From DASXMT01 sp963803065 (GTDB taxonomy: Bacteria; Actinomycetota; Acidimicrobiia; Acidimicrobiales; RAAP-2): 64,000 nucleotides of DNA. This document shows, piece by piece, positions 1-8,637 of this stretch (positions are counted from its first letter, which is position 1; each line of letters begins with the position of its first letter). The notes under the pieces were generated by a model. The model searched no databases, had not been told where the DNA came from, and saw only the letters and a list, made by a program, of their open reading frames with translations. The translations under genes were made by a program, and so were the position numbers. The stretch is taken from NCBI GenBank assembly GCA_963803065.1, contig CAWDKW010000008.1, forward strand, positions 62,001 through 126,000, read 5' to 3'.

Positions 1-69
1 GGGGACGTCGGCGAACCAGCTGGCTGACCCCCGGACGGCATTGGTCTTCGCCAGCCGAACGGGTGTCAT
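1..69 (-). CDS. possible 5' end of an unidentified minus-strand gene (runs off the window)
   Basis: On the minus strand an ATG at 69-67 opens a frame that stays open to the window edge (23 codons, beginning MTPVRLAKTN). It follows the amidohydrolase gene on the same strand. The only Shine-Dalgarno-like bases (AGG) abut the ATG, and the fragment is too short to assign to a family. It could equally be non-coding sequence. Confidence 0.25.
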   Translation of the reverse strand, partial: MTPVRLAKTNAVRGSASWFADVP

Positions 70-90
70 CCTGCAGCGGGCCTGACCGGG

Positions 91-119
91 CCGCTCGCTG
101 AGTGGCCGTGAGCGAGCGG
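91..119 (-). terminator. stem-loop downstream of the 139-1260 gene
   Basis: CCGCTCGCT (91-99) pairs perfectly with AGCGAGCGG (111-119) around an 11-nt loop, about 20 bp past the stop codon of the minus-strand amidohydrolase. No U-tract follows, so it would be a hairpin-only terminator or an mRNA 3' stabiliser. Confidence 0.35.
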
Positions 120-138
120 GCCGGCTATCGGAGTCCGA

Positions 139-1260
139 TCAGAGGTTCCAGACCCGGGCGGCATTGCCGCTGACGACGAGCTCCCGCTCGTGCTCGTCGA
201 CGCCGGCGAACAGGTGGTCGACGGTGGCACGGGAGTTGGGCCAGCTCGAGACCGGGTGCGGGTAGTCCGACGACCACATGATGTTCTCGATTCCAAGACG
301 CTCGTGGGCGTGCCGGACGGCATCGGGTTCGTCGATAAAGGTGAGGAACACGTTCTGGCGGAAGTAGTCGCTCGGAGGCTTGGTCAGAGCTGGGAATTCG
401 TAGCCCTGGCGGGCCATGAGGTCGTCGACGATGTACAGCCACCAGGAGACCCAACCGAGACCGGGCTCGACGAACACCACCTTGAGGCGAGAGAACCGCT
501 CGAAGACCCCGCCCATGATCCACATCCCGAGTGCTTCTGCCGCCGACAGGGGCACGCACGGCACGAAGATGCCCTTCTGCGGCGTCGGGTCACGGAGGGC
601 CAGGTCTTCGAGTGCGGTGTTCATGCCGATGTGGCAGCAGATCGGCAGGTCGGTGTCCTGGATCACCGACCACAGCGGGTCGTAGCGTTGGTCCCAGTAG
701 TCGGGAAGCCCGAGCTCGGCGGGGAAGACGGGGAGTTGCAGCGACTTGCATCCCTGGGCCGCCGCCCGCCTCACCTCGGCGACGGCCGCATCGATGTCGT
801 GGATCGGGATCTGGTAGGACACGACCAGGCGCTTCGGATCGGCCGAGGCGAACCCGGCCAGCGTGTCGTTGAACGCCCGCGTCGATTCCTTCCATCCGTT
901 CTTCACCATGTACAGGTACCGAAACGCGCTGACCTCACAGTAGGTGGCCGACGCCGACACGCCGTCGATGTCCATGTCCTTCAGGCGCTCGTTGGCATCG
1001 GTGTGCCCGGCGCGTTCGCTGGCCGCGTGCTTGCGGTTGCTGGCCATGCTCACGGTGGGATCGGGGGTCAGGCCCTGTTGTTCCCGCCAGCGCTGGTTGG
1101 CGGTTGAGGAGGCCATGGCCATGACCGACTTCCGAAAGGCATTGACGGCATCGTCGTAGTCGACGTGGAACTTGGGAGCCAGGTTCTGCTTGACGCTCTC
1201 ATGGCTCAGGTCGACATGGTCATCCGAGGAGATCAACCGCTCCGTGATCGCTGACACCAT
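139..1260 (-). CDS. amidohydrolase-related (ACMSD-type) metal-dependent hydrolase/decarboxylase
   Basis: A 373-residue protein of the amidohydrolase-2 (PF04909) type, a TIM-barrel family that includes ACMSD and other aromatic-acid decarboxylases and hydrolases. Visible landmarks are an N-terminal metal-site region SSDDHVD, a central histidine in CCHIGMN, and the diagnostic C-terminal SSDYPHP with its acidic metal ligand. The start is the ATG at 1260, preceded by a strong AAGGAGGA. The closest relative in the window is the 14112-15167 protein; both share a KRL(V/A)VSYQ(I/V)PI-type segment and an ELGLPDY segment. The promoter region carries an ATAG-N6-CTAT site at 1282. The substrate is unknown; the neighbours suggest a ring or side-chain carboxylate intermediate. 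Family call firm, reaction inferred. Confidence 0.85.
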   Translation of the reverse strand: MVSAITERLISSDDHVDLSHESVKQNLAPKFHVDYDDAVNAFRKSVMAMASSTANQRWREQQGLTPDPTVSMASNRKHAASERAGHTDANERLKDMDIDGVSASATYCEVSAFRYLYMVKNGWKESTRAFNDTLAGFASADPKRLVVSYQIPIHDIDAAVAEVRRAAAQGCKSLQLPVFPAELGLPDYWDQRYDPLWSVIQDTDLPICCHIGMNTALEDLALRDPTPQKGIFVPCVPLSAAEALGMWIMGGVFERFSRLKVVFVEPGLGWVSWWLYIVDDLMARQGYEFPALTKPPSDYFRQNVFLTFIDEPDAVRHAHERLGIENIMWSSDYPHPVSSWPNSRATVDHLFAGVDEHERELVVSGNAARVWNL

Positions 1261-1281
1261 CGGGTCCTCCTTAGCATGGCG

Positions 1282-1295
1282 ATAGCAACTACTAT
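1282..1295. promoter_or_regulatory. palindromic operator, ATAG-N6-CTAT type
   Basis: The site reads ATAGCAACTACTAT. In the direction of the 1260 gene it reads ATAGTAGTTGCTAT, and the overlapping hexamer TATAGT is a good -10, so a bound repressor would block the promoter. Same class as the sites at 1714, 8638, 8680 and 8701. Confidence 0.6.
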
Positions 1296-1363
1296 AACCC
1301 TCTGACGCTCGGGTTGGGCGAGGGAGCCCGCCCTACGCGGCCCCACCCGCTGTTGGGCCCGAC

Positions 1364-1614
1364 CTACCAGGTTGGCTTGCGCTTTTCGACGAACGCGGCC
1401 ACGCCCTCCCTCATTTCTTTCCTGAGCTTGGGATCGTCATAGGTTCTCTTCGTCTCGGCCCAGGCCGACGCGGCGCCGTCCATCGCCGCGACGTCGAAAG
1501 GATGGCTGCCATCTGGTGCAGGGAAGGGGGATCCAAGGCGTTCCGCACCTGCTGGCGGTCGATGGTCATGACGACAATGTCACCGAGTCGATCGACGACG
1601 ATTGTCTGGTCCAT
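1364..1614 (-). pseudogene. enoyl-CoA hydratase remnant with internal deletion
   Basis: From the ATG at 1614 the frame encodes a typical crotonase N-terminus (MDQTIVVDRLGD... VMTIDRQQVRNALD). After about 40 codons the matching sequence jumps to another frame that encodes a crotonase C-terminus (AETKRTYDDPKLRKEM... AFVEKRKPTW) ending in TAG at 1366-1364. The whole remnant is 251 bp, against about 780 bp for an intact gene, so roughly 500 bp including the oxyanion-hole region and the catalytic glutamates are missing. The junction lies near 1495-1505 and shifts the frame. It sits between two operator sites and upstream of the amidohydrolase on the same strand, so it was probably once part of that unit. 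Confidence 0.75.
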
Positions 1615-1713
1615 GATGCCTCCCAGTAACGTGAACAACGCGCGTGGCGTGAGGCCGTATCGCTGATGGATTGCGCGTGGAGCAGAGAGTGAGTACGTTC
1701 AGACGGGCTGAGC

Positions 1714-1727
1714 ATAGTAAGTACTAT
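1714..1727. promoter_or_regulatory. palindromic operator, ATAG-N6-CTAT type (best copy)
   Basis: ATAGTAAGTACTAT has perfect 6-bp arms (ATAGTA / TACTAT) around a 2-bp centre. TACTAT also makes a good -10 for the downstream plus-strand gene that starts at 1749. It lies between the crotonase remnant (minus) and the DUF35 gene (plus), so it could control both directions. Confidence 0.65.
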
Positions 1728-1748
1728 TTCCCTCGGGGAGGAGGTGCC

Positions 1749-2153
1749 TTGCCCCACGCCGTTGCGCCGACGCCGGATCGAGACGACGAATTCTTCTGGA
1801 ACGGGGTCGCAGAGGGACGACTGCTCGCCCGCCGGTGCGCCCACTGCCAGCGGCTCCAGCACCCCCCGTCGCCTATGTGCCCGAACTGCGGCTCGCTGGA
1901 GTGGGACGTGGTAGAGCTCTCCGGTCGGGGAACGGTGCACAGCTGGATCGTCTCCCACCACCCGAATGAACCGGACGACGCGGCGAGGATCGTGGCGCTG
2001 ATCGAGCTGGACGAGGGATTACGGTTGGTTTCGAACCTCCAGGACATCGGCGCTGCCGACGTGGAGAACGACAGTGCGGTCGAGGTCGTGTTCGCCGAGG
2101 TCGACGGAGTTCGGTTGCCTCAGTTCCGGCCGGCAGCGGGGAGGGACGGCTGA
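1749..2153 (+). CDS. DUF35 / OB-fold zinc-ribbon acyl-CoA-associated protein
   Basis: A 134-residue protein with an N-terminal rubredoxin-like zinc ribbon, C-x2-C then C-x2-C (CAHC ... CPNC, about residues 27-45), followed by an OB fold (GRGTVHSWIVSHHP ...). Such DUF35 proteins partner thiolase-fold enzymes, for example the DUF35 domain of ChsH2 with the aldolase Ltp2 in steroid side-chain breakdown. I chose the TTG at 1749 because GGGGAGGAGG lies just upstream. An in-frame ATG at 1671 would place the 1714 operator/-10 inside the gene. The stop overlaps the thiolase-like gene (TGATG), so the two are probably co-translated as subunits of one complex. Confidence 0.8.
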   Translation: MPHAVAPTPDRDDEFFWNGVAEGRLLARRCAHCQRLQHPPSPMCPNCGSLEWDVVELSGRGTVHSWIVSHHPNEPDDAARIVALIELDEGLRLVSNLQDIGAADVENDSAVEVVFAEVDGVRLPQFRPAAGRDG

Positions 2154-3301
2154 TGCCTTCGATGAGGAACGGGGCGGCAATCGTCGGTATCGGCCAGACG
2201 GAGTTCTCCAAGGACTCCGGGCGCAGTGAGCTCCAGCTCTGTTCGGAGGCCGTCAGAGCGGCCATCGTGGATGCCGGCCTCATGCCGTCCGACATAGACG
2301 GCTGTGTGACCTTCACCCAGGACACCAACGACGAGGTGGCCCTCATGCGGAGCGTCGGCATCCAGGAGATGCGCTGGACGTCCCGGACCCCGTTCGGGGG
2401 CGGCGGATCTTCGGCCACGATCGAACAGGCGGCAGCAGCCGTCATCTCCGGCGCCGCCGATGCGGTCGTCGTCTACCGAGCCTTCAACGAGCGCTCCGGG
2501 CGACGCTTCGGCCAGCCGACGGGGGGCCCTCTCCCTCCGTCCCAGAACTGGTACCGCCCCTACGGGCTCGATACACCGGCCAAGACGTACTCCCTCTGGT
2601 TTCAGCGCTATATGCACCGCTACGGCGTCGGCAACGAGGACTTCGGCCGGTACTCGGTGGTGGCTCGCACGCACGCCGCAACCAACCCGAACGCCTGGTA
2701 CTACGGGCGGCCGATCACCCTCGAGGACCATCAGCGCTCGCGCTGGATCGTGGAGCCCATCTTGCGCCTCCTGGATTGTTGCCAGGAGAGCGATGGGGGG
2801 GTCGCCCTGGTCGTCACCCGGGCCGACAGGGCGAAGGACCTTCGCCAACCGGTGGTGAGGATCGAAGCGGCGACGCAGGGCAACCTCTTGGACGGCGATG
2901 TGATGTACAACTACTACAGCGCCGACACGGCGAGATTTGCCGAAGCCGAGTACACGGCCAGGCAACTCTGGGAGACGAGCGGGCTCCGTCCCGATGACAT
3001 CGACGTGGCCATGATCTACGAGAACTTCAGCCCCGTCGTCTTCTATCAGCTCGAGGCGTACGGCTTCTGCGGGCCGGGCGAGGCCAAGGACTTCATCGCC
3101 GACGGCAACATCGAGATCGGAGGGAAGATCCCGGTCAACACGAACGGCGGGCTGCTCGGCGAGGGATACATCCACGGCGTGAACAACATCCTCGAGGGCG
3201 TCCGCCAACTGCGCGGCACCGCTGCCAACCAGGTGACCGGCGCGCACCACGTCCTGTGCAGCGCCGGCCGCAGCGCCGTCGTCCTCGGCGGGGGCCTCTG
3301 A
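2153..3301 (+). CDS. thiolase-like protein (SCP-x / Ltp2-type lipid-transfer aldolase family)
   Basis: A 382-residue thiolase-fold protein. The N-terminus (AAIVGIGQTEFSKDSGRSEL) and the C-terminal NTNGG and GEGYIHG segments are typical of the SCP-x/Ltp2 branch. The position of the nucleophilic cysteine of true thiolases reads GGGGSSATIEQ, so the cysteine is absent and Claisen thiolysis is unlikely. A retro-aldol or other C-C cleavage on an acyl-CoA, as described for Ltp2 with its DUF35 partner, is the best model. The tyrosine in MIYENFSP is a candidate catalytic residue. The gene overlaps the DUF35 gene by one base and its operon ends here; the next genes run convergently. Family firm, reaction inferred. 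Confidence 0.8.
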   Translation: MPSMRNGAAIVGIGQTEFSKDSGRSELQLCSEAVRAAIVDAGLMPSDIDGCVTFTQDTNDEVALMRSVGIQEMRWTSRTPFGGGGSSATIEQAAAAVISGAADAVVVYRAFNERSGRRFGQPTGGPLPPSQNWYRPYGLDTPAKTYSLWFQRYMHRYGVGNEDFGRYSVVARTHAATNPNAWYYGRPITLEDHQRSRWIVEPILRLLDCCQESDGGVALVVTRADRAKDLRQPVVRIEAATQGNLLDGDVMYNYYSADTARFAEAEYTARQLWETSGLRPDDIDVAMIYENFSPVVFYQLEAYGFCGPGEAKDFIADGNIEIGGKIPVNTNGGLLGEGYIHGVNNILEGVRQLRGTAANQVTGAHHVLCSAGRSAVVLGGGL

Positions 3302-3370
3302 AGCGCGTCGCCCGATGTAGGACCGGCACGGCGGCGGCGAGGACGCGCCAGACCGTAGAGCGAGCTGGGC

Positions 3371-4111
3371 CTAGGCGCTGTTGACGGGTTGCTCCCCGGT
3401 CGGTCCGGACCTGCCCAGGTAGGCGGAGTGGAGCACCCCCTCTACCTCGCTCGACGGTCCGGCATGCACGATGCGGCCACCGGACATGACCACCCCAGCC
3501 GTGGCCACGGTGAGAGCCGTGCGGGCGAACTGCTCGACGACCACGACGGTGACGCCGTCGCCGGCAAGCTGGGCCACGTGGGTGTACAGCTCGTCGACGA
3601 CGATTGGCGCCAGCCCCATCGAGAGCTCGTCGAGCAGCAGGAGCCTGGGCCGGGTGGCCACCGCTCGGGCCATGGCCAGCATCTGCTGCTCCCCTCCCGA
3701 GAGCGTCCCGGCGGGCTGGTCCCGCCGCTGGGACAGGCGGGGGAAGCGCTCGTAGGCGCGGGCCTCCACTTCTTTGCGGTTTGCGCCGCTGTGGGTCATG
3801 ACCCACAGGTTCTCCCGGACGGTCAGGTTGGGGAACACTCCCCGGCCCTCGGGAACCATGCACAATCCGTTCCGAGCCAGTGAGGCCGGGTTCGTGCCTG
3901 TGACGCGGGCACCGGCGAAGCGGACCTCGCCCGCGGAAGGAGCGAGCAGGCCGGCAATGACGGCCAGAAGTGTCGACTTGCCGGCACCGTTCGCACCGAG
4001 CACGGCGGTGACCGTCCCCCTGTCCACGCTCAGGCTCACGCCGTGGAGCGCTTCGACCCCCTCATAGGCGGCGTGGACGTCGCAGACTTCGAGCAGCGCC
4101 TGGTCAGCCAT
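3371..4111 (-). CDS. livF: branched-chain amino acid-type ABC transporter ATP-binding protein (LivF-like)
   Basis: A 246-residue ABC ATPase with Walker A GANGAGKST, signature LSGGEQQMLAMARA and Walker B RLLLLDE followed by LSMGLAPIVVDELY, the hallmark of LivF-type subunits. It would drive import through the fused permease encoded upstream. It is last in the minus-strand order substrate-binding protein, permease, LivG, LivF and overlaps livG by 8 bp. The ligand is not necessarily an amino acid: in catabolic clusters this importer class often takes up aromatic or other carboxylates, and the surrounding CoA-transferase, hydrolases and amidohydrolases favour that here (inference). Confidence 0.9.
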   Translation of the reverse strand: MADQALLEVCDVHAAYEGVEALHGVSLSVDRGTVTAVLGANGAGKSTLLAVIAGLLAPSAGEVRFAGARVTGTNPASLARNGLCMVPEGRGVFPNLTVRENLWVMTHSGANRKEVEARAYERFPRLSQRRDQPAGTLSGGEQQMLAMARAVATRPRLLLLDELSMGLAPIVVDELYTHVAQLAGDGVTVVVVEQFARTALTVATAGVVMSGGRIVHAGPSSEVEGVLHSAYLGRSGPTGEQPVNSA

Positions 4112-4847
4112 CGGTCGCCCCGCTCATCGATCCCAGGTAGGCCTGTTGGACGGCGGGGTCGCCCTGGACCGCGGCCGGCTCGCCAGCACAGATCACCCGG
4201 CCGTAGTCGAGCACCACGACGTGCTGGCAGACCCCCATGACCAGGTCCATGTCGTGCTCGACGAGCAAGACGGCCAGCCCGTCGTCGGCCAAGCCACGCA
4301 GCACGGCGGCAAAGCGGGCCGTCTCGTCGGCGTCCTGTCCCGATGCGGGCTCGTCGAGGAGCAGCACCGTCGGCCTGACGGCTATGGCCCGGCCCAGCTC
4401 GACCAGCCGCCCGGTCCCGGTCGGGAGGGCGTCGGCCCGAACCTCGGCCACCGGGGCGAGACCCAGTTGATCGAGCAACTCATCGGCCACGGCAGGAGGA
4501 TGGGGGGTCGGCGCCCGGGCGAACCGACGCCGGCCCATCGAGGCGGCCACGGCGAGGTTCTCGCCAACGGTGAGGGTGCCGAAGAGCTCCAGGCGCTGGA
4601 AGGTTCGGCCCAGGCCGAGCCGGGCCCGACGGTGGGGGGACAGCCCCCGGAGGTCGCGTCCATCGAGCCGGACTGTGCCTCCCGTCGGGCGCTGCATGCC
4701 CATGATGACGTTGAACAGCGTGGTCTTGCCGGCGCCGTTCGGGCCGATCAGCCCGGTGATCGATCCGTTGGGGGCCTCGAGGCATACGTCGGAGAGGGCA
4801 GCCAGGCCCCCGAAGCGGACCGAGACATCGGTGACCTCAAGTCCCAT
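4104..4847 (-). CDS. livG: branched-chain amino acid-type ABC transporter ATP-binding protein (LivG-like)
   Basis: A 247-residue ABC ATPase with Walker A GPNGAGKTT, Walker B VLLLDEPASGQDADET and switch region LLVEHDMDLVM, as in LivG subunits. The usual LSGGQ signature is poorly kept: the expected stretch reads LPTGTGRLVELGRA, a variant seen in some LivG-like proteins. It overlaps the permease gene by 11 bp and livF by 8 bp, so the four importer genes form one transcript. Confidence 0.9.
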   Translation of the reverse strand: MGLEVTDVSVRFGGLAALSDVCLEAPNGSITGLIGPNGAGKTTLFNVIMGMQRPTGGTVRLDGRDLRGLSPHRRARLGLGRTFQRLELFGTLTVGENLAVAASMGRRRFARAPTPHPPAVADELLDQLGLAPVAEVRADALPTGTGRLVELGRAIAVRPTVLLLDEPASGQDADETARFAAVLRGLADDGLAVLLVEHDMDLVMGVCQHVVVLDYGRVICAGEPAAVQGDPAVQQAYLGSMSGATDG

Positions 4848-7017
4848 GGACCGGGCTCCCTGTCGTCGCCACCGGGGCGCCGATCGCTCCGTCCTCCGTC
4901 ACCGCTGTGGTCGGCACCGCCTCGACTCCGGCGGTGCCCGGCCCGGAGGGGGCCGCGGCTCGGCGATCGGGCAGTCCGAAGGCCGGCGGTGCGACGCCCG
5001 ACCGGTAATCGAACCCGTAGGCGATCCCGGGCATGCCGATGATGGCAGCGAGATCGATCCAGGTCATGGTCCAGTTGCCGATGACCCCGCTCAGACGCAG
5101 GGCCCAGGCTCCCACCACCACGACGACGAAGGCGCCGAGCAGCCATCGCCGCTTTACCACCGACGACCACACCGGCCGGAGCCCGGAGGGGATGGTGCCG
5201 TTCGGGGTCGTCCCCACCCCGGTGCCGGCCGCCCCCACCAGTACCGGACTGAGCTGGCTCAACGAGGGAAAGAAATTGGCGAGGGTTGGGCCCCCGAGGA
5301 ACAGCCCGCAGGCCACACCGGCCCCGAGCGAGCTGATACCGACCACCACCATGACCAACAGGATCGACAGCCCGGTGAAGAACTGGAAGACATCGGGCGC
5401 CGCACTGCCGAGCGCCTCCCCGTAGAGGCCGCCGCCGATGCCGGCCAGGGCAGCCGAGAGGGCGAACACGGCCAGGGTGGACGCTCGGGCGTTCATGCCC
5501 AGGGTGGCACACGCCGCCGGGCTGTCTTTGAGGGCCATGAGGCGCTGCCCGAACTCCGAACGGCGAACGGCCACCACGATCAGGCACAACAAGACGAACA
5601 CGACCGAGTAGGCGATGAACTGCGACTCCTTACCCGAGAGGACCTGGCCACCGACCCGGAAGGGGGCAAAGACCAAGGAGCCCGATCCGAACGGAGCGAT
5701 GTGGTGCCCGAACAGGTCGAGGGCGGGGAGGGGAAAGACCCAGGCGTCCATGGCCACGGCAAAGGCCGCAGTGGAGAGCGCGAAGTAGATCCCCGAGAGG
5801 CGAAGAGCCGGTAGGGCCACGATGAGGCCGACAACGGCACACACCCCGGCGGCGGCGAGCAGGGCCAGGGGGTTCCCGTGGGCTCCGATGTGCCCGACGA
5901 CTGCCGCTCCGATGCCGGCGAAGGTCATCTGGCAGAGTGACAGCCGACCGGCGAAGCCGACCAGCGGGATGAGCGAGAGGCCGATGATGGCCAGACCCCA
6001 GACCCGGTTGAGGCTGAAGAGATCCGACGTGGACACGACCGTGGCCAGCATCACCGTCCCGGCGATCACGCAGACGCCGAAGATCGCCGTACCCGCCCAG
6101 GAGGGACGCAAGGCCAGCTCCCGGCTGCGGAGGAGCCGGTGGCCGCGCAGGCGGGACTGGGGCATGGCCAGAAGGGCGACGAACAGGACCACAGCGGGGA
6201 CGGCCCCGCCGAAGCCTTGGACGTACGGGTTCTGGGGCAGGTAGGCGACCGAGTAGCTGACGGCCAGGCCGAGGATCAGCGCGCCGACGAAGGTCATGGG
6301 GATGCTGCGCAGCCGGCCGATGACCGAGGCGGCATAGGCGCTCACGATCAACAAGGTGAGGGCCGTGGCCGACAGCGTGAGGGTGGGAGCGACCAAGATG
6401 CCGGCCAGTGCAGCCAGGACGCAGCCGATGACCCAGGCGGCCCGGGCGTTGGCCACGCTGCTCGAGCCGTTCAGCGCAGTGAGCGTCCGGTCGTCGACGG
6501 ACGCCCGCATGGTCACCCCCAGCCGGGTCCGGTAGAGCAGCAGCCGGAGCCCGATCGCCACCAACAGGGCGATGATCAACACGGTGAGGTCGTTGTAGGA
6601 GATCCGGACCGGGCCGAGCACCAACGTGTGCCCGGAGAAGAGCGGGGGGATCGACCGGTACGTGGTCGGGTTCCAGATCCACTGGGCGATGCCCAGAAAG
6701 GAGAGGGCGAGGGCCAGGGTGACCACCAGCTTGGAGGCCTCCGAGGTGCCCTCTAGCCTGCGCATCACCCCGGCCTCGATGAGGACACCTAAGACCGGGG
6801 CCAGGACGAACAGGCAGACGAGGATCGAGACCACGGTGGGCCAGCCCCATCCCACCCGCATCTGCCAGTAGGCGAAGGCGGCGATCATGCCGATGGCCCC
6901 GTGAGACCAGTTGAAGATGCCCGTCGTCGTGTAGGTGAGGGTCAGCCCGCTGGCCGTGATGGCGTAGACCCCAGCGGTGGCCAGCCCGCTGATGGTGAAG
7001 ACGATGAACTCATGCAT
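4837..7017 (-). CDS. fused branched-chain-type ABC permease (LivH-LivM fusion)
   Basis: A 726-residue polytopic membrane protein. Residues about 1-290 look like LivH (ITASGLTLTYTTTGIFNWSHGAIGM near the N-terminus). Residues about 310-640 look like LivM (LIPLVGFAGRLSLCQMTFAGIGA; LPALRLSGIYFALSTAAFA). In the usual system these are two genes of about 290 and 350 codons; here they are one continuous reading frame, so both halves of the channel come from one polypeptide. The last 80 or so residues are a proline/alanine-rich tail of unknown role. The gene precedes livG, with overlap, and follows the binding-protein gene by 49 bp. Confidence 0.88.
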   Translation of the reverse strand: MHEFIVFTISGLATAGVYAITASGLTLTYTTTGIFNWSHGAIGMIAAFAYWQMRVGWGWPTVVSILVCLFVLAPVLGVLIEAGVMRRLEGTSEASKLVVTLALALSFLGIAQWIWNPTTYRSIPPLFSGHTLVLGPVRISYNDLTVLIIALLVAIGLRLLLYRTRLGVTMRASVDDRTLTALNGSSSVANARAAWVIGCVLAALAGILVAPTLTLSATALTLLIVSAYAASVIGRLRSIPMTFVGALILGLAVSYSVAYLPQNPYVQGFGGAVPAVVLFVALLAMPQSRLRGHRLLRSRELALRPSWAGTAIFGVCVIAGTVMLATVVSTSDLFSLNRVWGLAIIGLSLIPLVGFAGRLSLCQMTFAGIGAAVVGHIGAHGNPLALLAAAGVCAVVGLIVALPALRLSGIYFALSTAAFAVAMDAWVFPLPALDLFGHHIAPFGSGSLVFAPFRVGGQVLSGKESQFIAYSVVFVLLCLIVVAVRRSEFGQRLMALKDSPAACATLGMNARASTLAVFALSAALAGIGGGLYGEALGSAAPDVFQFFTGLSILLVMVVVGISSLGAGVACGLFLGGPTLANFFPSLSQLSPVLVGAAGTGVGTTPNGTIPSGLRPVWSSVVKRRWLLGAFVVVVVGAWALRLSGVIGNWTMTWIDLAAIIGMPGIAYGFDYRSGVAPPAFGLPDRRAAAPSGPGTAGVEAVPTTAVTEDGAIGAPVATTGSPVHGT

Positions 7018-7066
7018 GGAAGATCAAGAGGCCGGCCACAGCCGGTGCCTCCGGGGCCGACCGTCG

Positions 7067-8413
7067 TTAGCCACCGGTGCTCGTCAGGTGGATCAGTCCC
7101 TTCGGGTCGCAGTTCCAGATCCCGCTGTTGGGCCTGGTGACCGCAGTGTTGTAGACGAACTTGTTGGGCTTGACCGTCATGAGGACGAAGCAGGCACTCG
7201 GGATGGGGTTGTTGTCGGACATGGCCAGCTGGGTCACCGGGGCGGCGAGGCCTCCACCCGTCCAGTTCTTCTGGGCGGCCGCGTTCTTCAAGACACACGC
7301 GACGGTCACAGTGGCCCCACAGGCGGTGGCCGACTTGGCGAACAGGATCCACGAGTTGAAGGCGATCTCGTCGCTCCAGTCGACCGTGTCGCCTGCCGCG
7401 TACTTGTGCATGATGCCCTGCAGCTGCTGCAGCCCGGGGCTCTTCGAGGCCAGCTCGAAGGGCCAGTTCTGGATGGCGGTGTAGGTCGCAGGGAACTGCG
7501 CCTGGGCCGCGGCCTTGACCGTTGCCGCTTCGTAGAACTGGGTGGTGAGGATCATGAAGGCCGGGTTGTAACCGACCGTGTTCATGGCCTGCACGTACGG
7601 GGTGATGTCGGCGTCGTCAGAGGGCTGCAGGGCCTGCACTCCCTTGGACTGGGCCTGCTCGACGTAGGGCTTCCAGTCAGTCACCGACAGGGGGGGCTCC
7701 TGGAAGTCGACGGTCCGGTATCCCTGGGCCTCCGCCGCCGTCTGCCACTTCTTCTCCGGTTCGAGGATGCTGGGGTTGTTCTGGCCGCCGGTACCGTAGT
7801 ACTTGATCGCCTTGGGGTACTTCTTGGCCAGGGCGCCGTACCAGCCGGCCGAGACGATCGAATTGTTCGTTCCCTCCGGGTTGACCTGGAGGGACGAGCT
7901 CACCGACGCGTCGGAGACGGTGAAGCCGGTTATCTGCCCCAGCCCGCAGCCGACACGGACCGACACCGAGGGCTGGTCGAGGGCCATGCCGCCCCCGACC
8001 GACATGAAGTCCTGCTGGCAGGCTTGGTTGGTGACCTGGGCGGCATTGAAGAGGGCGGCGTCCCGGTCATGGACCACGACGGTGCGCCCGTTGATGCCGC
8101 CGGCTGCGTTGCACCATTTGGCGAAGGCCCCCGCCGCCTGGAAGAACTCGACGTTGAGGCCCGGCTGCACGGTGTTGCCCGGATCGGAGAAGGTAGCGAT
8201 GTCGATGCTCTTCGACGAGACGCCCCGTGCGGTCGATCCGCCACCGCTCCCCGAACCGCAGATCTTGCCCACCCCGGGCCAGGTGCCGGTGGTCGAGACG
8301 GTGCTGGCGGCTGACGCCGGACCGGCTACGACCCCGCTCGAGACGCCCAGCGATGCCGCCCCCACCGACAGGCAGACCAGTACAGCCCGACAACTGCCAA
8401 GCTTCGACCTCAT
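7067..8413 (-). CDS. ABC transporter periplasmic-type substrate-binding protein (LivJ/K-like)
   Basis: A 448-residue secreted binding protein with a peripla_BP_6 fold. The N-terminus is a signal peptide: basic MRSKLGSCR, a hydrophobic core, then the cleavage-like AGPASAAS. I saw no lipobox cysteine at the expected place. I chose the ATG at 8413 because it starts the signal peptide and has GGGGGGAGG just upstream; the same frame is open to 8605 but that stretch is non-coding in character. Mature features include SKSIDIATFSDPGNT and VVVHDRDAA. It delivers substrate to the fused permease and faces the operator array in the 350-bp divergent region, so ligand-dependent control of uptake is likely. 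Confidence 0.88.
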   Translation of the reverse strand: MRSKLGSCRAVLVCLSVGAASLGVSSGVVAGPASAASTVSTTGTWPGVGKICGSGSGGGSTARGVSSKSIDIATFSDPGNTVQPGLNVEFFQAAGAFAKWCNAAGGINGRTVVVHDRDAALFNAAQVTNQACQQDFMSVGGGMALDQPSVSVRVGCGLGQITGFTVSDASVSSSLQVNPEGTNNSIVSAGWYGALAKKYPKAIKYYGTGGQNNPSILEPEKKWQTAAEAQGYRTVDFQEPPLSVTDWKPYVEQAQSKGVQALQPSDDADITPYVQAMNTVGYNPAFMILTTQFYEAATVKAAAQAQFPATYTAIQNWPFELASKSPGLQQLQGIMHKYAAGDTVDWSDEIAFNSWILFAKSATACGATVTVACVLKNAAAQKNWTGGGLAAPVTQLAMSDNNPIPSACFVLMTVKPNKFVYNTAVTRPNSGIWNCDPKGLIHLTSTGG

Positions 8414-8637
8414 TACGCCTCCCCCCTGGACGCACGAGCTTGCCGCTGCGGTCCGTTGTCGATCGGCCTCTAGGTGCACCACCCGACACGGCTGACAGAC
8501 GATCCCCCGTTCCGGTACGAGTCCCTGGGAATGCCATCCGACGTGCCCGCGTGATGCGTCTCCGTGGTTGTTGCTCCGCAGAACATACAACCAAGCTGTA
8601 TCCATATCAAATATTCATTATGCGCCACCTGGGAACC

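Noticed and set aside
1671..1748. ATG at 1671 as the start of the DUF35 protein.
   Set aside because: It has no ribosome site and would put the -10/operator at 1714 inside the gene; TTG at 1749 has a strong GGGGAGGAGG.
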